Origin: Deinococcus ficus
Lineage (GTDB): Bacteria; Deinococcota; Deinococci; Deinococcales; Deinococcaceae
Length of the DNA: 64,000 nt
NCBI RefSeq assembly: GCF_003444775.1
Contig: NZ_CP021081.1
Span: forward strand, 732,001 to 796,000
Direction of reading: 5' to 3'
A program made the position numbers and the translations under genes. Shown piece by piece: positions 55,567 through 64,000 of this stretch (positions are counted from its first letter, which is position 1; each line of letters starts with the position of its first letter). The notes beneath the pieces are model-generated. The model was not told the DNA's origin and did not search any database. It saw only the letters and a program-made list of their open reading frames with translations.

Positions 55567-55576
55567 AGGCCGGCCC

Positions 55577-56509
55577 TCAATCCGAGGTGGTGCCCTCCAG
55601 CCCCAGGTCGGCGCGGGTGGGCGCGTACGCCCCCGCGTGCGCGCAGGCGGCCGCCGCGGCCCGCAGCCCCAGCCGCAGGTGCTCGGTCCACAGCGCCCCC
55701 GGGCGTTCCACCGCGCTGACCAGCAGGCCCGCGCACAGCGCGTCCCCGGCGCCCACGGTGTCCACCACGCGCACGGCCGGGGCCGGCAGGTCCACCCGCC
55801 CGGCCGAGTGGTACAGGGTCGCGCCGGCCGCCCCGCGCGTCACCACCAGGGGCGCGCGGGCGTTCATGCCGCGCACGTCCCGCAGGGCGTCCGCCTCGGA
55901 GCGGTCCGGGTGAAAGAAGCGCAGGTCCTCGTCACTCAGCTTGATCAGGTCCGCGGCCGCCATCACCTCGCGGTACACCGCCGGGTACGCCGGGTCGCGG
56001 TGCGTGCTGCGGGCGTTCGGGTCGAAACTCACGCGCACGCCGGCCCGCCGCGCCTCGCGCATCAGGGTCAGCAGCGTGCCGGCCAGTGGCGGGCGGCTCA
56101 GGCTGATGCCGCCCAGGTGCAGCCACCGCGCCGCGCCCAGCCAGCCGCCCGGCAGCCGGGCCGGGTCGAAGTGCAGGTCCGCGCTGTTCTCCCCCAGGAA
56201 GCGGTACGCGGGCGGGTCGGTGGCGTACACGACGGCCAGCAGCGTCGGCTGCGGCACCCGCTGCAGAAAGCGCAGGTCCAGGCCCGCGCCGGCTGACGCG
56301 CGCCACAGGTCCTCCCCGAAGTTGTCCTGCCCGACCGCGCCCGCGAAGGCCGAGGGCACGCCCAGCCGCGCGCAGGCCCGCGCGACATTCCAGCCGGCCC
56401 CGCCCGGATGCGCCGTCCAGGCGTTCCCGCCGGCCGTCACGAGGTCCGTCAGGGCCTCCCCGGCACTCACGATCACGGGCAGCGGAACCGGCGGGGCGTC
56501 GGGGGTCAT
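55577..56509 (-). CDS. PfkB-family sugar kinase (fructokinase-like)
   Basis: 310 residues. N-terminal [15 protein letters not shown] and C-terminal [14 protein letters not shown] with the catalytic Asp. Likely phosphorylates fructose or another ketose; substrate not determined. TAAGCT (56515-56520, minus) is 5 nt before the ATG. Convergent with the HD-GYP gene. Confidence 0.88.
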   Translation of the reverse strand: MTPDAPPVPLPVIVSAGEALTDLVTAGGNAWTAHPGGAGWNVARACARLGVPSAFAGAVGQDNFGEDLWRASAGAGLDLRFLQRVPQPTLLAVVYATDPPAYRFLGENSADLHFDPARLPGGWLGAARWLHLGGISLSRPPLAGTLLTLMREARRAGVRVSFDPNARSTHRDPAYPAVYREVMAAADLIKLSDEDLRFFHPDRSEADALRDVRGMNARAPLVVTRGAAGATLYHSAGRVDLPAPAVRVVDTVGAGDALCAGLLVSAVERPGALWTEHLRLGLRAAAAACAHAGAYAPTRADLGLEGTTSD

Positions 56510-56540
56510 GCGGCAGCTTACCGCCCCGGCCGGCCCCGCC

Positions 56541-57032
56541 TCAGGAGACCGGGTACTCGTACAGGCTCACCGGCCACGCCCGCACCACCCGCTCGCCCAC
56601 GTGCCGGAACCCGAAGCGCTCGTACACGGCCCGCAGGCGCGGCCGGGCGCTGGCCGTGTCCAGCCGCAGGAACGGCCGCTTCCGCCCGGCCGTTTCCTGC
56701 ACGGCCTGCCGCAGCAGCCGGCCGCTCACGCCCTGTCCCTGAACGTCCGGGTGTACGGCCAGCTTGTGCAGGTACAGCGCCTCGCCCGGCGGGGCGTCCG
56801 GCCAGAACAGCGGGTCCGCGTCCAGCAGCACGTAGGCCCCCACCGGCCGGCCCGCCGCCCACGCCACCCGCCAGTCCGGGGCGGGGTAGTGCCGCAGCAA
56901 CCTCGCTGGCGTGAGGCTCTCCAGCGGCCACAAGTCCTCCCCGCGCGCGATCAGGGCGGCGGCCGTGGCCGTCAGCACCTCGGACGCGGCCGTCACGTCC
57001 CCCCGCGTCAGGGTCACCGTCTCTGGAGTCAC
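56541..57032 (-). CDS. GNAT-family N-acetyltransferase
   Basis: 163 residues. Acetyl-CoA loop [17 protein letters not shown] and following helix are clear. GTG start with GAGGTG 5 nt upstream, 9 nt after the Rieske stop, so it is last in the ccm operon. Substrate unknown. Confidence 0.82.
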   Translation of the reverse strand: MTPETVTLTRGDVTAASEVLTATAAALIARGEDLWPLESLTPARLLRHYPAPDWRVAWAAGRPVGAYVLLDADPLFWPDAPPGEALYLHKLAVHPDVQGQGVSGRLLRQAVQETAGRKRPFLRLDTASARPRLRAVYERFGFRHVGERVVRAWPVSLYEYPVS

Positions 57033-57041
57033 CGCCGCACC

Positions 57042-57674
57042 TCAGTTCGAGGGGGTCGGCGCGGGCTCGATGCCGGTGGCGTACACGTCCCCGCCGCGCA
57101 CCTCCAGCTGCACGCGCGGCAGCGGCAGGGTCGCCTTCCCGAACACCGCCTCCCCGCCCTTGAGGGGATCGAAGATGCTGTAGTGACAGCGGCAGCCCAG
57201 CTGCGGGTGCCGGTCCGCGGGCGGCGGCCGGTAGTTGAACGCGAACGCCATGACCTCCTGGTCCCGGATCAGGTTCACCGGGCAGGACAGGTGCGTGCAT
57301 ATGCGCGAGAACGCCGCCAGCGGCACCTCGCCGCCCGCCGCCGGGACCACCAGGCCGCCCGGGGTGGCGCGCGGCACCCGCAGCAGCGTGCAGGGCCGGC
57401 CGTCGTACGTGAACTCCACCTCCGCCCAGTCCTCCTGCAGGTCGGCCAGGGCGGCGACGCGCTGCGCGGCCACCGCCTGGAACGCCGTGCGGCCCGGGCG
57501 GCGCTTGTTGAAGGTCACGTTCGACGCGTACCAGCCCATGTACCCGAAGGCCCCCACCGTGCCCGCCACCGGTACCACCCACCAGTGCTCCAGCAGGGAC
57601 CGCCGCGTCACCCGCACCCGGCGCGCGCCGGCCGGCCGGTCACCCCTGGGGTCCGGGGCGGGCTCGCCATTCAC
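57042..57674 (-). CDS. Rieske [2Fe-2S] protein
   Basis: 210 residues. One N-terminal transmembrane helix (about 32-50), then the Rieske fold with CTHLSCP and [10 protein letters not shown]: two Cys and two His ligands plus the disulfide pair seen in bc1/b6f-type Rieske proteins. Cytochrome b is not next to it. GTG start overlapping the ccmG stop. Sits at the end of a cytochrome c maturation operon. Confidence 0.9.
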   Translation of the reverse strand: MNGEPAPDPRGDRPAGARRVRVTRRSLLEHWWVVPVAGTVGAFGYMGWYASNVTFNKRRPGRTAFQAVAAQRVAALADLQEDWAEVEFTYDGRPCTLLRVPRATPGGLVVPAAGGEVPLAAFSRICTHLSCPVNLIRDQEVMAFAFNYRPPPADRHPQLGCRCHYSIFDPLKGGEAVFGKATLPLPRVQLEVRGGDVYATGIEPAPTPSN

Positions 57675-58264
57675 AGCGCGCCCTCCTTCAGGGCCGGCAC
57701 GCCGATGGTGCCCAGCCCGGCGTTCAGGCGCGCGAGGTCCAGCCCGCCGCGGTCGATGTGCCGGATGACGCCCTGCGGGTCGATGAAGACCGTCTCGGGA
57801 ATGCCGGACACGCCGTAATCGATGGCGGTCGCGGCGCGCGGGTCCAGGAGATGCGGGTAGTTCAGGCCGTACTGCTGCGCGAAGCGTTTCGCGGCGTCCA
57901 GTTTCGGTTCCTGGAACAGCACGCCCACCACCGCCAGACCGTCCGGGCGGGCCTGGGCGTTCAGGGCGTTGAACAGCGGCGCTTCCTCCCGGCACGGGTC
58001 GCACCACGACGCCCAGAAGTTCAGCACGACCGGCCGGCCCCGCAACGCGGCCAGGGTCACGTTCTGGCCTTCCGGGGTGGTCAGCGCGAAGGCCGGCGCT
58101 TCCCGCCCGACGAGCACGCCGCCGGTGGTCGTGTCACTGGCGGGTTTCAGCAGGGCGTACCCGAGCAGGGCCACCAGACTCGCGGCGAACAGGGGCGGCA
58201 GGTAACGCCGCAGGCCGGCGCGCGGCGCGGCCGGGGTGGGGGAGGGGGTGGTCGGCTCGTTCAT
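57671..58264 (-). CDS. ccmG: CcmG/ResA-type membrane thioredoxin
   Basis: 197 residues. N-terminal membrane anchor (about 22-40), thioredoxin fold with WCDPC active site and cis-Pro IPETVFI. It reduces apocytochrome CxxCH cysteines before heme attachment. Start overlaps ccmE stop (ATGA), stop overlaps Rieske start (GTGA). Confidence 0.9.
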   Translation of the reverse strand: MNEPTTPSPTPAAPRAGLRRYLPPLFAASLVALLGYALLKPASDTTTGGVLVGREAPAFALTTPEGQNVTLAALRGRPVVLNFWASWCDPCREEAPLFNALNAQARPDGLAVVGVLFQEPKLDAAKRFAQQYGLNYPHLLDPRAATAIDYGVSGIPETVFIDPQGVIRHIDRGGLDLARLNAGLGTIGVPALKEGAL

Positions 58265-58731
58265 TCGGCTTTCTTCAGCATGTCCTTGAGTTCGGCCTGC
58301 GTCTTGGGCACGTTGTACTCCTCGCTGTGCTTCACGATCAGCTCGTTGGCATGGAAGGTCTCGCCCTCGAACTGCCCGCGCACCACGACGCCCTGGTCTT
58401 CCTTGAACAGGTCACTGACCGCCCCGTGGTACTGCACCGGGAAGGTGGCGGTGCCGTCCGTCACGCTGAATTTCAGGTCCAGGGTCTGCGTGTTGTACTG
58501 CACGTCCTTGACCAGCCCGCCGATGCGGATGGCGCGGCCCTGCAACTCCGCGTGCTGCTGCTGGTACTCGCTGGGCGTCACGAAGTACTCCAGGCTGCGG
58601 CTCATGTTCCCGAACGCGATGTACCCGGTCAGGCCCGCCAGGGCCACCAGCCCCAGCACGGCCGGTACGGGGTTCTTCTTCCGGCGCCGGGCCTGCGGCA
58701 GCGGCGCGGGCGTGGGAAGCGGCCCGGTCAT
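58261..58731 (-). CDS. ccmE: Heme chaperone CcmE
   Basis: 156 residues. N-terminal transmembrane helix (about 22-40) and an OB-like domain with the heme-binding histidine in [12 protein letters not shown]. Carries heme from CcmC to the lyase. Start overlaps the ccmD stop and stop overlaps the ccmG start, both ATGA. Confidence 0.93.
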   Translation of the reverse strand: MTGPLPTPAPLPQARRRKKNPVPAVLGLVALAGLTGYIAFGNMSRSLEYFVTPSEYQQQHAELQGRAIRIGGLVKDVQYNTQTLDLKFSVTDGTATFPVQYHGAVSDLFKEDQGVVVRGQFEGETFHANELIVKHSEEYNVPKTQAELKDMLKKAE

Positions 58732-58860
58732 CTTCGGCCGTCCTCAGGCAGAGGCGCCCCCTCGTCTTTCAGGGCTTTGAGGCGCAGCCACATCCACACC
58801 AGGTAGGCCACCAGCAACCCCAGCGTCACCACGTAGGTGATGATCACGTACCCGCTGTAC

Positions 58861-58868
<8 letters not shown>
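58728..58868 (-). CDS. ccmD: CcmD, small single-pass membrane protein
   Basis: 46 residues from GTG 58868 (MDKYSGYVIITYVVTLG...) to TGA 58728. One helix (about 8-30) and a charged tail, as in CcmD, which helps release holo-CcmE from CcmABC. It overlaps ccmC by 8 nt and ccmE by 4 nt. Assigned by position and topology. Confidence 0.88.
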
Positions 58869-59580
<712 letters not shown>

Positions 59581-59775
59581 CGTGCCTCTATTCTGCTGCA
59601 CCGGGCTCAGGATTCAAGGTGACGCATGGCCCGGAGTGACCCGGACACCCCGGACCGTCCCGCCAGGGACAGCTCAGGGCCGCGTGCTCGATTTCTCCGT
59701 GAGGAGGCAGGGGGGCGGCACCTCTGCGGCGGCAGCGCCCGGGCCGGTCGAATCCCGGGAGTGGGGGCGCTACTG

Positions 59776-60465
59776 TCAGCCGTCCAGGGCGTAGGGGAAC
59801 AGCATGGTCGCCAGGATCACCGTGCCCACGTCGAAGGCCGTCAGGAAGGTCAGCCAGGTCGTGACCTCCGGGGTCCAGCCGGACGCGATCAGGTCGGTGG
59901 TGGCGCGCACGCTGGCGATCACCACGGGCACCAGGATCGGGAAGGCCAGCGCCGGCAGCAGCGCCTCACGGGCCCGCAGGCTGACGGTGATGCTGCCGTA
60001 GAAGGTGGTGCCGGCCGCGAAGCCCACCACGCCCAGCAGGGTGGCCAGCAGCAGCGCCGGCCAGGGCAGGGCCCGCCCCGCGCCGGCCGCGCCGAACAGG
60101 ATCAGCCCGGTCGGCATGGTCAGGGCGGCGACCAGCAGCAGCGGGCCCAGCACGCCCAGCAGTTTGCCCAGGTACAGCGCCCCATGCGGGCCCGGGTACA
60201 GGGTCAGCTGCTCCAGCGCGCCGGCCTCCTGTTCCTGCGAGAAGGCCCGCTGCGCGCCCACCGCCGCGGCCAGGGCCAGCGCCGTCCAGACCGCCCCGGC
60301 GGCCGTGCCGGCCGACTGCGCCAGGGTGCGGCCCATGTTCCCGCCCAGCGCGAGGCCCAGCACCAGCAGCACCAGAGCCGCGAAGAACGCCGTGGACAGC
60401 AGCGTGTCCCGGGTGCGGCCGGTGACCCGCAGGTCCTTCAGGGCCAGTTCCAGCGCGGTTCTCAC
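59776..60465 (-). CDS. ccmB: CcmB, heme exporter subunit B
   Basis: 229 residues, six helices. Characteristic AFSQEQEAGALEQLTLYP segment. Permease partner of CcmA. GTG start overlaps the ccmA stop (GTGA 60462-60465). Followed by a 195-nt gap before ccmC without evident genes. Confidence 0.92.
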   Translation of the reverse strand: MRTALELALKDLRVTGRTRDTLLSTAFFAALVLLVLGLALGGNMGRTLAQSAGTAAGAVWTALALAAAVGAQRAFSQEQEAGALEQLTLYPGPHGALYLGKLLGVLGPLLLVAALTMPTGLILFGAAGAGRALPWPALLLATLLGVVGFAAGTTFYGSITVSLRAREALLPALAFPILVPVVIASVRATTDLIASGWTPEVTTWLTFLTAFDVGTVILATMLFPYALDG

Positions 60466-61169
60466 GCCCGGACCGCCGGCCGCTGTGCGCCCAGTTCGCT
60501 CAGTTTCCCGCCGGCCAGCCACAGCGCCCGCGGCGCGATGGCCCGCGCGAGCTCCGGTTCATGCGCGGCGATCACCAGGGTCGCCCCGCCCGCGCGGACC
60601 TCACCCAGCAGGTCGCGCACCAGGGCGCGGCCCGCGTCGTCCAGGTTCGCGAAGGGCTCGTCCACCAGCGTGACCGGCCGGGCCAGCATCCAGGCGCGCG
60701 CCAGCGCCAGCCGCTTGCGCATGCCGGCCGAGAGGAAGCGCACGCGCCGCCCGGCGGCCGCTTCCAGGTTCACGCGCCGCAGCGCCGCGGCCGGGTCGGC
60801 GGGGTGCCCGTGCATGCGCGCGGCGAAGGCGAGGTTCTCGGTGCAGGTCAGGTCCGGGTACAGCCCGCCGTCCACCGGCATGACGTGCACGAAGTCCCGC
60901 ACCGCGCGGGAGTCACGCAGGTCGAAGCCCATCACGCGGCCCTCGCCGCGGGTGGGCCGCAGCGTGGAGGCCAGCAGGCGCAGCAGCGTGGTCTTGCCGG
61001 CGCCGTTCTCGCCGAGCAGGGTCACGCCCTCGCCCACGCCGATGTCCAGGGTCACGCCGCGCAGGATCACCTCGCGGCCCAGCCGCAGCCACACGTCCCG
61101 GAGTTGCAGCGCCTCGCCCGCCTGGTTAACCGCGTCTTCCGCCCGGGGGGCGTTCACAACTTCAGCCAT
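60462..61169 (-). CDS. ccmA: CcmA, heme exporter ATPase
   Basis: 235 residues. Walker A GENGAGKTTLLRLLA, signature region FLSAGMRKRLALARAW and Walker B VTLVDEPFANLD. ATPase that drives release of holo-CcmE. Its ATG lies within the ccdA end (16-nt overlap). Confidence 0.92.
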   Translation of the reverse strand: MAEVVNAPRAEDAVNQAGEALQLRDVWLRLGREVILRGVTLDIGVGEGVTLLGENGAGKTTLLRLLASTLRPTRGEGRVMGFDLRDSRAVRDFVHVMPVDGGLYPDLTCTENLAFAARMHGHPADPAAALRRVNLEAAAGRRVRFLSAGMRKRLALARAWMLARPVTLVDEPFANLDDAGRALVRDLLGEVRAGGATLVIAAHEPELARAIAPRALWLAGGKLSELGAQRPAVRA

Positions 61170-61834
61170 TCGGGCGTGACCTCCAGGAAGAACGCCGCCA
61201 GCCGCGTGAACTGCCCCGTGAGCATCAGGGTGCCCACCGCGATCAGGACCACGCCGCCCACCTTCTCGAACACCCCGGCGAAGCGGTTGAGGCGCCGCAG
61301 GTTCCAGCGGTCCCACACCAGCGCCGCCAGCAGGAACGGCACGGCCAGTCCCAGCGTGTACACCGCCAGCAGCGTCACGCCCTGGCCCAGGCTGGCGCTG
61401 CTGGCCGCCAGGCCCAGGATGCTGCCCAGCGCCGGGCCCAGGCAGGGGCTCCACCCGAACGCGAAGGCCGCGCCCAGCGCCACCGGGCCGTACCCGCCGG
61501 CGTCCGCCAGGGCGCGGGTGTCGCGCATCAGCCACGGGAAGCGCACCACGCCCAGCATCACCAGTCCGAAGAACACGATCAGCGCTCCGGAAATCTGCCC
61601 CAGCAGCACCTTCTGCGGGGCCAGCAGGGCGCCCACGCTGCTGGCCGTGGCACCCAGCGCGATGAACACCAGCCCGAACCCGGCGATGAACCCCAGCGCC
61701 CGCGACCAGGGCGCCTTCGCGCCGCCCAGCACGCCCAGGTAGCTGGGCACCAGCGGCAGCACGCAGGGACTCAGGAAGGACACCAGACCGGCCAGAAACG
61801 CCACCGTGAGCGACGGTGCAGACGACGAAACCAT
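61154..61834 (-). CDS. ccdA: CcdA-type thiol-reductant membrane protein
   Basis: 226 residues, six helices. The two redox cysteines are in FLSPCVLPLVPSYLG and GWSPCLGPALG. Carries electrons across the membrane to CcmG. First gene of the ccm operon; TATGCT (61841-61846, minus) is 6 nt before the ATG. Confidence 0.92.
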   Translation of the reverse strand: MVSSSAPSLTVAFLAGLVSFLSPCVLPLVPSYLGVLGGAKAPWSRALGFIAGFGLVFIALGATASSVGALLAPQKVLLGQISGALIVFFGLVMLGVVRFPWLMRDTRALADAGGYGPVALGAAFAFGWSPCLGPALGSILGLAASSASLGQGVTLLAVYTLGLAVPFLLAALVWDRWNLRRLNRFAGVFEKVGGVVLIAVGTLMLTGQFTRLAAFFLEVTPEWLKL

Positions 61835-61896
61835 ACCCGGAGCATACAGGGACGCGCGAAGCGGAAAGGGGACGGGCGCCCCCCGCCCGGCCGCGG

Positions 61897-62307
<411 letters not shown>

Positions 62308-62385
62308 GGCCGGATGATGCCGCGCCGGCCCGGCGCCTGTCATGACCGCCCCGTGAGAGCCGCGCAAGGGCCAGGAGAAGCGCCA

Positions 62386-62414
62386 GCCGCCGCCCCTGGC
62401 AAGGAAGCGGCGGC
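62386..62414 (-). terminator. Hairpin after the penicillin-binding protein gene
   Basis: Perfect 8-bp stem GCCGCCGC 62386-62393 with GCGGCGGC 62407-62414, 22 nt past the stop on the minus strand; no clear U-tract. Confidence 0.45.
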
Positions 62415-62436
62415 CGGAACTGCACGTGAGGGGACC

Positions 62437-64000
<1,564 letters not shown>

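Overview
This is a GC-rich stretch of a Deinococcus chromosome. The evidence is the gene content (LEA-like protein, DinB-family protein, several Nudix/GNAT enzymes, a CYP287-like P450, ClpS/ClpA, an archaeal/Thermus-type alpha-glucan phosphorylase) and the promoter style. At about 32 gene starts a TANNNT -10 box lies only 5-9 nt before the ATG or GTG, which is the signature of leaderless mRNAs reported as abundant in Deinococcus. No rRNA, tRNA, insertion sequence, prophage or CRISPR array was seen. The window looks like ordinary chromosome backbone with short operons on both strands and many ATGA/GTGA stop-start overlaps.

Layout. 1-2.4 kb: tail of a DsbA-like protein, DsbB, and a secreted six-heme cytochrome c. 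2.4-8.1 kb: threonine dehydrogenase, a 47-residue membrane peptide, a Gfo/Idh oxidoreductase and clpS-clpA. 8.1-12.6 kb: LEA-like protein, two tandem DUF1517-type secreted proteins, an HNH protein and a PAP2 phosphatase. 12.7-18.4 kb: a nucleoside/sugar-type twin ABC ATPase, an EamA exporter and alpha-glucan phosphorylase. 18.4-21.2 kb: a lower-GC patch with a small lipoprotein, a DUF4258-like protein and an acetyltransferase. 21.2-26 kb: YdcF, TrmFO, MurD-FtsW. 26-33.8 kb: DinB, P450, YchF, GMP synthase and a membrane-anchored pseudokinase-like protein. 33.9-36.3 kb: an Mrp / SufR-like regulator / 2H phosphoesterase operon. 36.3-42.1 kb: a membrane protein, a two-domain VOC dioxygenase and a 4-TM holin-like/panC/pilT operon. 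42.1-50.1 kb: ABC transport genes, RidA, an HxlR/nitroreductase divergent pair, an ABC-F ATPase and prfA-nudix. 50.4-56.5 kb: homoserine dehydrogenase, MarR, RqcH, PanD, a GAF/HD-GYP protein and a PfkB kinase. 56.5-62.3 kb: a cytochrome c maturation operon (ccdA-ccmA-ccmB, ccmC-ccmD-ccmE-ccmG) ending in a Rieske protein and a GNAT enzyme. 62.4-64 kb: a class A penicillin-binding protein cut by the window edge.

How the parts connect. Extracytoplasmic redox biology recurs: the DsbA/DsbB pair and the six-heme cytochrome at one end, and the System I heme-attachment genes with a Rieske protein at the other. PanC and PanD both feed pantothenate synthesis. MurD, FtsW and the penicillin-binding protein build the wall. 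Fe-S handling is represented by Mrp with a SufR-type sensor.

The most interesting signal is regulatory. Several genes that have their own Shine-Dalgarno site (rqcH, an acetyltransferase, a DUF4258 gene), and prfA, are preceded by a leaderless-type promoter placed exactly in front of a very short upstream ORF. Two of these upstream ORFs overlap the start of the main gene, both of which encode translation-termination or ribosome-rescue factors (RF1 and RqcH).
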